Source: Bryum argenteum
Taxonomy: Eukaryota > Streptophyta > Bryopsida > Bryales > Bryaceae
Reading direction: 5' to 3'
DNA: 64,000 nt
NCBI GenBank assembly: GCA_037043015.1
Contig: CM073321.1
Coordinates: 29,129,010-29,193,009, forward strand
Made by a program: the position numbers and the translations under genes. Below, one piece after another: positions 10,543 to 21,779 of the stretch. The first letter of the stretch is position 1. Each line of letters begins with the position of its first letter. The notes beneath the pieces were generated by a model. That model ran no database searches. It was not told the DNA's origin and saw only the letters and a list, made by a program, of their open reading frames with translations.

Positions 10543-11486
10543 CAGCAGGCCGTCCGCGTTCAACGACGCTCTCCTTAGTGGGACCTTTGCCCTTATCCAG
10601 CCTCGAGGTCAATGACATCTTTGCTAGTCGATCAGCATCGTCCACGTCATTTGTATGCGTTGATCGAGTTGCAGGTCGATTCTCAGGTGCCGGTGTGGCG
10701 AAGGTTGTGTTCTTCAAAGCCGACTCCCCTTCCAACTGACTAAACTCATCTGTTTGAACATAGAAACGGAAGAATAGTCAAGAAAACTTATACAAAAAAT
10801 GAGTTACAAATCTTATCCTATATCATCTGCCTTCATTTGATGAAGCTCATTCCAGGGAGGGCAGACAATGGTTGCTGCTTCATAAGGTGATTAATAGTTC
10901 TAAGGCGCAATGTCAAAGTTGGGGTTTGATGTTGTTGCCTCGGTATGCTCTGTCGCGACGCGCCCTTCGCTTTTTCTCGACGCGTCCTTCGCTGCCTTCG
11001 ACGGCTGGTAGGGGCATGGTAAAGCCCCAGCATGGTAAAGTCCCTACGGGTCGCGGGACCTCATCAGGCGCCCGACCCCCCCACGCCAGCCGTGTAGGGG
11101 AGTAAGGATGCGGCCCAGAGCGGCGCTAGGGTCGGGGTAGGTGAGCGGGCCGGGGTCCCATCCGGCACCCGACCCCCATCCGGCACCCGACCCCCACCTA
11201 CATGGCCGATTATCGCTGGGAGGGGCGAACGTGTCCCCGAGGGGCGAACCCAGGCCTCTGGCGTTGAGGCTCCGCGGTGGGGCGAGCGCGGGTCCCAAGA
11301 CCCCATCGGCCACCCGACCCCCACCTGACTGCAACGCAGCCCTCACCTACCTCAAGCTGCGCCCACGCGCTGGGTTGCGGCAAGTGAGGGTCCTTGGACA
11401 CCAGCAAGCGCCAGACTCCTTCCCAGATTGCAAATTCACCTAGAAAAACTTCAAATTATTTTTAGAATCGCAACAAATCGAATAGA
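10543..11486. other. Mixed non-coding stretch with a GC-rich core
   Basis: Position 11,040-11,420 is much richer in GC than its neighbours and contains short direct repeats of a CCGGCACCCGACCCCCA unit near 11,160-11,195. An open minus-strand segment at 10,535-10,735 (charged, Ser/Thr/Lys-rich, after an acceptor-like CAAACAG) could be an exon fragment, but I cannot assign it. I see no convincing gene. Confidence 0.45.
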
Positions 11487-12045
11487 AATACCCTATTGGG
11501 TACCCGATGGGAAATACAGATCAATAGTTCTCCATTTAATTTTGACATTTATAAATACAAGGACATTCAACAAAGGTTTTCGTTATCATATTTGAAGATT
11601 TAGCGAAAGTATTAGGCAAACTTACCTCGTCTGCATTGATGATCTTGTCCTAGCTATGAAGACAAAATCAATCGAAAGTCCCCAACGGGTACCCGATGGG
11701 GGCAGAGTTGCCAAATAGTAGGCATGACAAGCGCGACAGAATATCATCGAGGAGATGCAAGATTCTTCTTCTTGACCCTGTCGGGTACTACATTGGTCTT
11801 AGGTGCCATTGGGTGTCGTGACTAGCGCCGCTTCAATGTCGCCTGTCAGCCATCTACAAAAACATCCATTTTATACCCATCGGGTACCCGATGCAGTGTT
11901 TGGGGCTCATCTGGGAGGCTTTGGTTACCATGTCGAAGTGGCAGAGAATTGGCTTCAATCGGTTCGACTCACTCTTTTGTGATGCGGTTTACGTGATGCG
12001 GCATAAGTGAGTGTCAGAGGCTATGGTCCGGCACCGGATGGGGTA
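11487..12045. repeat. P4 palindrome family (core CATCGGGTACCCGATG)
   Basis: An even-length palindrome with core CATCGGGTACCCGATG is perfect at about 11,876-11,891. Near-perfect copies lie at 11,488-11,507 and 11,677-11,698, with half or eroded copies near 11,778 and 12,030. This family differs in sequence from the cassette palindromes and lies upstream of the transposase gene at 12,639. Confidence 0.75.
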
Positions 12046-12511
12046 AGGGCCGTAAATCCAAGGCAACCACGCTGTAGCCTATGTTGAGCCCATTCCAAAA
12101 CGGTAAAGTACGTCGTGATCGGACTTAAAACGGAGGAGTTATGGACGGATGAAGTTTTGGAATTCCAAACTTCATCTGCAGATGGCTCATCCGTCTTACG
12201 TCCAAATCTCAAACTTGAGGTGGTTTCGGAATCCTCGCGCTGTACCCTACAGCGTGGTTGAGATTTTTTTGCGTAATCGAGAGATCCTCTATGCGTCCAC
12301 ATGTGCAACTCCAAACAAACGACTCTTGAATGAGGTGGAATTTGCTAACGAGGGTCCGTCCACAGTGTTGCCCGGGACCTGTGGATTCCGGAATGGTTTG
12401 CTTCGCCGCGATCGGACACCCCATGGATGCGATATTGACGGATGAAGTTTTTGACAAACCATAGGGTTTTTATGGTTCAATGCTTAGGGTCACACTATCA
12501 CACTTGCAGTA

Positions 12512-12611
12512 CACGAAGCTACACTGGTGTTATTAGAGAGGGCTGCACCGGTGTTACAGGAATCATGGTCACACCAACACACCAATAGTGGACAGTGCTA
12601 CACCGGTGTTA
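12512..12611. repeat. P5 palindrome family (core ACACCGGTGT)
   Basis: Copies of a short palindrome, ACACCGGTGTTA-like, occur at about 12,512, 12,547 and 12,599, with half-copies GGTCACACC between them. They sit immediately in front of the first codons of the MULE-like gene. Only three copies are clear. Confidence 0.6.
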
Positions 12612-12638
12612 CAGAGGGGGTCACACCGTCAACACGCC

Positions 12639-14760
12639 ATGGTGATGACAATTGCCATTTGCGACATGCAATCTGAGACTAAGGACGCACAATCATTTCT
12701 TTGGAGGATGCTTAACAAAGTTATGGCGCGTCATGATGTCGTCAACGTCAATTTCAAAGGTTTTATGGCTGACAGCGCTAAAACCAACTGGAACGTTGTT
12801 TGAGAGATTTACGGGGCGGGAGACAAGACTGTGCCCATAAAAGAGAAGGAGAGATCGTGTCTACTCCACTGGACAAAATGCATGCACAGAGTAACAAACT
12901 TATATGTAACCTCGGTGCTCCGCGATGAGCATAAGCGAATCTGTATACAATATAAGGATGCAATCAATATGGACGAGGCCGAGACACGCTACCTTGCAAT
13001 TCGGTCGTGGTAGGTGTCAAGTGAAGCTGTTACAGATTCAAATTTGCCAGCCATGGAGTCCTGGCCGGCGCGGTGGCATTTTCCTTACAGGCAATGGGGA
13101 GGCTTCATGGATCTTGTAAGCGTGCTTTAACTTTTGTTTCTGTGATATGCTTAAATATTTCTCTCGACGTACCATCCACCAGGGCACTTTCCATTCTTCT
13201 CATACCTCTACTCTGTAGACATGCCTCCCTTGTACCGCCACTCCCATAATTCATTTTCCTACACGATTCACATATTTTTGTACTCGCATTTGTTTAGATT
13301 TACGTAACAGTTGGTTTTCCATTTCCAACAGTCCAAATGACCTAATTTGACTTCGTGCAGGACCTTACTGATGAAGAGAAAGCTGAAATGCCAATGTGCA
13401 ATTTGGCTGAAACCATCCACACTGCGTGGTCAAAACAGTCCGGTAAAGACGTTCAGGATATTTTAAAAACATCGATGGACGATTATGTCAGGGCATTCAT
13501 GCAATGCACACGTTACAACGCTTTTCTACACGGTAACCGCGGTTGAACTGGACCGGACAAGGAGGTGCTGCTCTTCAGGCTCGCACATCAAAGTAGGAAT
13601 CTGAATACAATGTACAAAGCCATGGAAGCCATCCCCAGTGCTAAGGACTTCCTGGTTGCGGACCCTGATTATGTTGGCGAGGAAGTTTTTGGATCAAGTG
13701 AAAGGCGTTTGGAAACGCAACCTGGTGCTGATGACAATTCTCATCGGTTTGACAAGGTTAACTTCTCTGAGCCAAAGCACTCCAAAAGGAGAACACGCTC
13801 TCAAGGATCTCCTTCTACTCCTATTCAATTAGATGACGAAGACGTGGAAGATATTCCAGCGGTTGCGCCAGTTCCAACTGCACCCATTGTGCATGTCATT
13901 GAAGTCCAAGAAGATGATTGTGAGAAAGGAAAATTGCATATCCTTCGTGTTCCTGCAAATAGCAATCCGACTTGTATTGGAAACCGGAGCACATAAAAGC
14001 AATGCCAGCAGAAGATCAGTGGGCCAGCAGGCCCAGGACCTACATTCCATGGGACTCGTCACTATCGCCCGAAGAACCTCGACGTCAAGCAATTTTTCTA
14101 CTTCTGTGCAGATGATCTGAACAGGTGTGCTAAAGGCCCCCGCAGAAGGTGGATTACGGATCTAATTCTTCATGTCCCAACGGTTTGGCCTGTTCAGAAA
14201 GGAACAAATCTAACTATACGTGAGGTCTTGGCACTTCAACAAGCGGGATTCCAGCTACAATAAAAATGACCAATGCCGATGGAGCGTCAGTTTGGATATA
14301 ACATTGCCATTGCGGATCAAATTGAAAGCATCCCAATCCCAACACAACCAGATAAGTACATGACGGTGCGCAACGACAAATCCTACAAGCATTTCGTCAC
14401 TCGTAAGAACTCGGGGAAGCAGCTCGCAAGGTGGGAGTTGGCAACGCTTCTACACGCAGAGATGGCTCGGATCACCCTCATTCCTAACCCAGGTATCGGA
14501 GCAGTCATTGATTGAAATCGACCAGCGGATCAGAGGCAGCGGAGTACAAGCTTACGATAGGATCATTCTCTAGCTGCACTTGTATTGATTTCACAGATAT
14601 GGCAGTGCACCACAAATGGCGTGGAGGATGGTACAACTGCAAGCACCTATGCTACATTTTCCGCATGGTTTGTGGATTCCGACTCCAAGATGACCACCTT
14701 GTGACCGCCCCCACCTTAAGCTTCAACGAGATAAAGCCCGTACTGCTTGCAGGGATTTAG
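12639..14760 (+). pseudogene. MULE-like transposase gene with SWIM zinc finger, 5'-truncated and frame-disrupted
   Basis: The reading frame starts abruptly inside a transposase-like core: MVMTIAICDMQSETKDAQ, FKGFMADSAKTNWNVV and a YLAIRSWWLSS segment lie between 12,639 and about 13,030. These recall the DDE core of Mutator-like elements as found in seed-free plants. Further exonic segments lie at 13,355-13,546 (after an acceptor GTGCAG) and 13,565-13,996 (Asp/Glu-rich linker). A short block at about 14,090-14,260 reads WITDLILHVPTVWPVQKG. A SWIM-type finger lies at 14,512-14,760, with CTC followed by CKH (pattern C-x-C...C-x-H). SWIM fingers are common at the C-terminus of MULE transposases. 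The N-terminal DNA-binding part is missing, and several stops and frame changes separate the blocks. I see no terminal inverted repeats. It could also be a decayed domesticated MULE relative. Confidence 0.6.
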
Positions 14761-14954
14761 GATAGGATCTCGGTACGAAATTAGTAGTTCTTGTTCACGA
14801 AGGTCCATGTCAAAGCCTTTGGTGTCTAGACTACCAGAGTGGTTTAACCAACATCCCACTTTTAAAAGTAAATTTTGTGACTTCAGATTTCCTTAATCAT
14901 GAACATAGCTCACAAACATTTTAGATGCACCACCTTATCTTGAGTTTCGTTTTG

Positions 14955-15150
14955 TTGTTCAACTTCAACCCTCGCTCACTCTCACTCTGTTCACCTTCGC
15001 TCACTCTCACTCTGTTCACCTTCGCTCACTCTCACTCTGTTTACCCTCGCTCACTCTCACTCTGTTCACCCTCGCTCACTCTCACAGTCTCACTTTGTTC
15101 ACCTCTCTCACTCTCACTCTGTTCAACTTCTACCCTCGCTCTAACGACTA
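14955..15150. repeat. 25-bp pyrimidine-rich minisatellite
   Basis: At least five units of a 25-bp repeat (TTCACCTTCGCTCACTCTCA plus CTCTG) follow each other, the last ones eroded. The long open frame across it (14,925-15,392) is a by-product of the repeat. Confidence 0.85.
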
Positions 15151-15557
15151 ACGTCACCGTCAGAAGCATGACCCCGTCACAGGTATCTTACCCCTTGCAC
15201 ACCCTCCTTGCATGCCACGGCGCACCATGTCTAGCACGGCGGGCGCGCCTGTGTGTGGAACGCGCCCCCGCTTGCACAGTGCACTCGCCCCCGCGTAAAG
15301 TGAGGACGAGCCATACCATTCCAGTTCATTGGCGACCACCTCTACGGCCACAAACGATAAATTCTTCACACGGTCATCGGTTTATGCAATGAACCCACGA
15401 CCCTATAGCCGTCGCCTTCTATATTGATGATTTCGATGTACTCTGCTGAATTTCCACTCAAAAATCTGATCATTGCTCTTGAAAATCTGCCCATTGCTCG
15501 TGAAAATCTGCTCACCGCTCACCACTCACTGCTCACCGCACGCACCGTCACCACCTT
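15151..15557. other. Non-coding stretch between minisatellite and Gypsy fossil
   Basis: No gene or domain was recognised. A short block near 15,465-15,540 repeats ATTGCTC/GCTCACC-type units. Confidence 0.5.
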
Positions 15558-18500
15558 GTTGTGATAACTGGTCCGACTACTTTTACCTATTGGTATAAGT
15601 TTTAGAATAATTTATATTCGAACCAGTGCAATTGGGCTTCCTTGGGTTGAGTAGAAATTCCGATTGAGAGTAATTTACCTCCTAGTGTTCAAACCCTACC
15701 TATAGGTTATTCTTTGTAGTAGAATAAAATCCAACCACATTTTGGCGACCATGCTTGGGAGGTAATTTTTATTTTCAATTGGAGAAGAATACAATTTGAC
15801 GTCATTACTCAAACCAATTGGAATGGTTATGAACTTGGTAATTTTTTATACTGATGAGTAGCGATGGAATAAATGAGCCTAAAATAAACAAGAGAGAATA
15901 GAGATCTAGGAGAAGATCTAAAATTCGACAGTGCTTGGACCAATTTGATAGCAATAGGTCACGTTCGTTACCCAATAGTCCTAAGAAAGACATTTATGAC
16001 TAAGACCGCGAAGGAGAGTCTGATCAAGAATTCCGTGTGTGAAATTGCCCAATTGAGTGGTTTGAGAGTGATTTTTTAGGTTTTGAAACGGAACCAATGG
16101 CAGTAGCAAATCTTGTATTACCTGTGGGTATAAGAGCCGAGGAAATAACGATCGACCTTATTCGTTAGTACAATTCCCTCAATGGGAATATTGGAAGTGA
16201 CCCTGATAGGCATATACATGTATTTTTAACTGTGTGCAATGCTAACAACGCTAGGACAAATGCACATTGGCTTAGTATATTTTCCGTTACGTTGCAAGGC
16301 AATGCTAAGCAATGGTTTCAGCGACAACAACCGAGGCATTTTAAAAATTGGAATATGCTAAAGACAGAATTTTTAGAACATTTTCGACCAATCGCTTATA
16401 AAGAGAGATTGAGCGAATAATTGCAAGATAATATTATGAGCTTAGGGGAGTCTATTGATTTTTACTGTGGCCGATTGGAAGATTTAGTTTTAAGACTTCC
16501 AGCAGGCCATGGTTATAACGATCAAATGTAGATGAGATTTGTTATTAGAGGTCTAGTACCACATCGATTGAAGACATATGTTGAAGAAATTGTACCCAAT
16601 AATTTAAATGCTGCTTATAGAAGGGCCATATTGTGGGAAGAGGTGAATTTCAAGGACAATTATGGAATGGCCATCCAACCACAATTATAGCCAAGACCTA
16701 CTCAAAGCCTTAGATTGGCACCGATAATTATTAATCTAAATCCATATCCACCCCAGATGTATGCAACCCCTAACCCCAATGTTTCACCTAATGTAGCATT
16801 ATCGTCAAACATACCAATAAATGTAGCACCTGTACAAACTATACTTATAATTCCGCCATCGTTTAATTCAAAATGGACAGAGCAAGCTAGGATTGAATCT
16901 CAATTGATGGAATTGACCAATAAATTTAATGAACTAGCTGTTCATTTTAATGCTACAGAAAAAAAAGACCAACTTCCTAATGATAGAGCTAACATATGGT
17001 GCACCAATTGTAAAGGCCAAGGTCATATGATATTAGATTGCCCATCACCACCTAATTTACCTCTAAAGTGTAAATTTTGTGGTGGAAAACATGATATAGA
17101 ATCATGTAGGAAATTACAACAAAGTTTAGTGGTGGATACTAATTAAAGAAATAGAATTCGACAAGTGTGTTTGATGGAAAATACTAAAAATAATTTTGGT
17201 GATAATTATAATATCTATGGATTTGTACAACAATCTCATTATAAGGGAAATTATTTTTAATCCCAATTATGTGCCAAATAACCAAAATTTTAACCCCAAA
17301 TTTTAATAGAAGTAATTTTAATAATAGCAGATACAACGGAAATCTCAATCGATATATTCCACAAAATCCCACTTCTTAAATAGGGGATGGAATTCAATGT
17401 CAAGTACGAATCCTAACCAAAGTAATCCTATGTATGGAGGTAATAATTTAAACCAACAAGATAAATCTATTAGTATAAGTTACAATTGCCACCAAATGGA
17501 GCATTACGCTCGTGCAATTGTCCTAACGCTAGTGCAAGTGCACCTTATGTTCCATTATGTGGAAATTGTGGTCAGGTTGGCGACACTTCTGAACAATGCA
17601 ATGGACCTAAGCAAGACATCCTAGAAGTACTGATGGGTTGGTTCGGAACTTAGACACAAGTGCAAAATTAGTACTTTTGCCTGATGGTTACAAACCTAGT
17701 GATAATGCAAGAGCAGTTCACCATATATATGTAAATAAAGAGGAAGGAAAAATGAGTTATGCCCAACATGTTACTGAGATAGGAATCGATTTTAAAGAGC
17801 AAATTCAAAATGCTCAATTGGTAACAACTAGGGCTTGAGCAGCAAAACAAATTCCCATAGGTAGCCAACCCATTGTGAGTGAAGATAAGACCCCATCATC
17901 AAAAACTAGTGATGAAAAACCAATTGGAGGACATGCACAATCAAGTGCTGATCCGTTAATCCAATTGGAATTCACTGTTATACCAAATGGTAATAATGAG
18001 AGGATGAGTAGTGAGGATGTACCAATAGGTACGACTCCTTTACAGAAATCCTAATTGGATTACTGACGGTAGTTCCAACGGAACCAAATCGGAAATATTT
18101 TAACCCAATAATTAATGGAGAGTTTAATGATTATCAACCACCCCAAATATTCATGATCATCTTTTGATGGAATTTAGCTAAATTACTGAAAAACAATCAA
18201 ATAGAGAAATACCAATTGGCGAAGATCTGGAGATATTACCACAGCACCTCAATTGGAGAAAACAGACAGTGCCAATTGTAGATCAACCAGTTCATGTTAA
18301 ATCCAGCCGGTTTGGAAAACTAAAAAAATCTCAACCATTTGGAATTATGCAAGGTGTACCCCATTATGATTTTTTGGAAGACTTGGGTCATCTAAAAGCT
18401 GATATCACAATTAAACAATTGTTAGGGGTAGCTCCACTTTTTCGGAGTACTTTACAATTGAATTTAATTAGAAAAAGAAGAAAACATGTAGTACATGAAA

Positions 18501-19890
18501 TCTCAATTAGTCCAGACCCCGGTAGTCCTATGATTGATGTTATGATCGACAAGATAATAATTACCGGAGTGCAGATAGATGGAGGCTCCAGTGTAAACTT
18601 AATGAGCTGGGAAATCATGATTAGCTTACAATTATCGGGTTTACAAGATACCAAATTAGTTTTACTCATGGCTGATAAAAGCCGCGTAATACCAAAGGGT
18701 ATTTTATCTAAAGTAAAAACTATAATATGTGGACTTGTTTTCTTTATAGATTATATTGTATTCCAACAAACTAATTCTTTTTCATCCTACTCTATTTTAT
18801 AGGGTTGACCCTCGCTTTATCAAGCAAATGCTAAAGACGATTGGGGTAAGGGATTAATAACAATTGGGTTAGGATCATCAAAGGCTAAATTACAAATGTA
18901 CTCAAAGAAATATCATGGAGAAACACAATGGGAATCACCTGAATATTCAACTGATTTTGATTACGATATTGATGTTGAAACTAATAAACATACTGGCAAA
19001 GTTCAATTACATAAACCAATTAAACAAAATATAGTACCGACGACAAGAGTTTTTAAGGAGATAGGTCCGGGCAAATATAAATTCTCATGTTCAGAGAATG
19101 AAAATTCCGATAGGGTTCTTGAATCGTGGATGATAGATATACCAGTTTATAGAGTTATTGCAATCCAATTGGAATTAGAACAAAATTGTGAATCTGAGAA
19201 TTTATGGGATTATTCTTCTGAACGTGTCCCAATTATAAATCATGCTCCTAAAAATTTGTGTCGAGATTTAAATTTTGGTACTAAAGAGAATCCAAAGATA
19301 TTTCAATTATGTAGACATTTAAAATTGGAAGAAGTTGATAAATGGTTAAGTTTTTTTAAAGCACATTTGGACACCTTTGCTTTTCCTTATAAAGATTTGA
19401 AAGGTGTACCACCCAAAGTGTGTGAATACTACATCAACTTAGAAGAAGGTGCTAAACCGGTACGCCAAAGGCAACACCGACTTAACCCAAAATACTCCCT
19501 ATTAGTAAAAGAGTAGATAGATAAACTCCTAGAAATAGGATTTATCTGTCAAGTACTCTTGAAGGAATGGGTTAGTCCAATTGTAATAGTACCTTAAAAA
19601 AATGGTAAAATCCGTACTTGTCAAGATTATAGACGTTAAATGCAGCTTCAAAAAAAGATCACTTCCCATTGCCTTTTATGGATAATGTTTTTGACTCCGT
19701 AGCCGGCCATGAGATGTAATCGTTTTTAGACAATTTCTCTGGTTATAACCAGATTACCATAGCGTTAAAAGATCAATTGTTGACTACCTTTACTACCGAT
19801 TGAGGGACCTATGCCTATAATAGGATGCCATTTGGGGTTTGTAATGGGCCTGAGACCTTCTAGAGAATTGTTACCGTAGAGAGAATTAGC
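15558..19890 (+). mobile_element. Gypsy-type LTR retrotransposon fossil 1 (gag, protease, start of reverse transcriptase)
   Basis: A Ty3/Gypsy-type element in sense orientation. A possible end of a 5' LTR is near 15,735, followed by TTGGCGACCATGCTTGGGA, which resembles the primer-binding region of plant Gypsy elements. Parts in order: a retrotransposon gag domain (about 16,180-16,690), a nucleocapsid region with two Cys/His motifs (about 16,999-17,110), an aspartic protease with a DGGSS motif (near 18,577), and the beginning of reverse transcriptase (about 19,340-19,890, with a MPFGVCN segment). The element stops there: integrase and the 3' LTR were not found. It is broken in many places (clearly more than ten) and looks old. 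No LTR pair is available for dating. Confidence 0.85.
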
Positions 19891-21382
19891 CTTAGGAAAA
19901 CTCTGGGTTTCTAGCTGCACCTAAGTCAGTGGAGAAATAGGAGAAGTAATTAAACTATGTTAAAAGAGTTATCTTAAACAATACATAATCACTCCCAGAT
20001 ATAAGTTAAAAGATTAGTTTAGAAGTCATAAGTAAAAATCTAATTCACATTAGGGTAACATAATTAATTAGAAATAATTAAACAAGGATGAGTTAAACTA
20101 AATACGATTAATTAAAATTTGTAATATTAATTAGTCTCTAACCGTAATTAAGTTAATTAAACAAAGTTAAAGTTAATTAATTGAAATTATTATTAAACAA
20201 ACATGATTGCGGTAATTATTTCTAATTACCCTTAACCCCTTAAGGTCCTTACCCTTAGATACCCTGCCCCTTTTATACCCTCTTCTATAAGACCCTTATC
20301 CTAGATATACCCTTGGTATACCCTTTGTTAGTTTAAGTAAACTCTAACCGTGATTTTCCTCTTACTTTGGTTAATCACTACACCTTCATACGAAATTAGA
20401 ATCAAGCAAGCAATATGTTGATAGAAAGCTACTAAAACATACTACAAGCATACCAAATCTCAAGTCATGAAGGTTATCACACAAAACTCTATGGACAATA
20501 GAAGTTAGGCGATCAAATTTTCAAGGCAGCAGACCTTTCTTCACTAAAAAAACATGCCAACTACACTCAAAAGCTCCAAAGTTAGTGCGTGATAGCTCTA
20601 TAGAAAGCTAACAAGTTATATTACAAACCCTCTGAATCTCAATCTCAGAAAGATCACACAAAAGTTATGAGGTCAAATCAAAAACCGTCATCTCAAAACC
20701 GCTCCCATGTTAAGAGAGGAAGAAACCCTCTCTACTTCAAATCGGCACCACGGCCTCATACTATCTTCAAATCACACACTTGATAGCTTTTTACAAACAC
20801 AACCTCAAGATACACAAACCCTCCAAATATCACACTTAGAAACGGTTTTTACAAAACGTAGTGACTCCTCGAAGTCACGGTAATCAAAAATACATGGCAG
20901 CAGACCTTTTTGTACTCAAAAAGGTGTTGCTCCTTCACTACAACTCATCTCACCACGCTTGATAGGTTTTTACAAAGCTCATGACAACATCTACAACATA
21001 CTCAAAGCTCATCTCCAAACTCCAAAAAACACAATGTCCACCTCTCTCAAAATCCGCTCACTACACTAAGGGGAGGAAGAAGAAGAAGGGCACCACCTAG
21101 GCCCCATGCCATGCCCATATGGCATCTCCTATACCATTGGGCTTGCATCGTCAACCTCATCTACTCCCTTATCAACTTCTATTACTCTTATACAACTATT
21201 CTATCACTTATTTTTACATTCTACCTACCCAGTTATCAATCCAAAGATTGGATTTTGACTGAGAGTAATAATAATCACTAACATTCTATTAAAACCAACA
21301 TCAAATAATTCCATCTAATAAAAACTCACTCCATCAAGTCATTTAAGACTTAAAGGTATCCCGATGGCGTAATAAATCTGTC
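19891..21382. other. AT-rich stretch without a recognised gene
   Basis: The sequence follows the truncated end of Gypsy fossil 1. It contains imperfect direct repeats (for example GGCAGCAGACCTTT at about 20,544 and 20,894, and GATAGAAAGCT-like blocks). The many ACACAAA/CTCAAAA phrases look like LTR or other repeat DNA, but no ends could be set. No coding potential is supported. Confidence 0.5.
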
Positions 21383-21640
21383 GCGGCTTCAAATATAATC
21401 GCCAAGTCGCGGACTTGGTTGGTTGGCTTGATAAGTCGATGCCGCATTCTGTCGGTCCGGGTTCGAATCCCGCTGAACTCGTTGAGCGACATTATCGGCT
21501 CGCGACTTGGCTCTGCTAGCGAGACCAAACGGCAGGAAATAATGCCACCAACCGGCGCTCCTACCTCCAGACTGTGACAAGATGCAGTGCCTCCAAGATA
21601 CAGGCCTGTTACGAAGAATTTATTATCCATTCTTCTAAGC
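21383..21640 (+). mobile_element. tRNA-derived SINE candidate
   Basis: A clear RNA polymerase III B box, GGTTCGAATCC, lies at about 21,460-21,470. An A-box-like TGGCTTGATAAG lies about 40 bases upstream. The flanking bases do not fold into a full tRNA: the T-arm pairs only partly and no acceptor stem is found, so a tRNA gene is unlikely. The length, the internal promoter and an unrelated tail up to about 21,640 fit a plant tRNA-derived SINE. Ends and target duplications were not resolved. Confidence 0.5.
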
Positions 21641-21779
21641 CTATATTGTGGTTCTCACCACAAAACATATTTTTAATCTATTAATACACTCATATATTTA
21701 CCACGTACCAGGTACATGGAAAACTATGAGGTTATCAACTTATATTAGTTTTTTACAACATGTAACTGATATCATCACG

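Noticed and set aside
11044-11443. Overlapping 100-codon frames on both strands
   Set aside because: Mirror-image frames in GC-rich repetitive DNA; no domain or splice context.
14925-15392. A 155-codon open frame
   Set aside because: It is produced by the 25-bp pyrimidine-rich minisatellite and has a low-complexity translation.
21400-21480. A tRNA gene suggested by a perfect GGTTCGAATCC B box
   Set aside because: The T-arm pairs only partly and no acceptor or anticodon stem can be drawn; a SINE explains it better.
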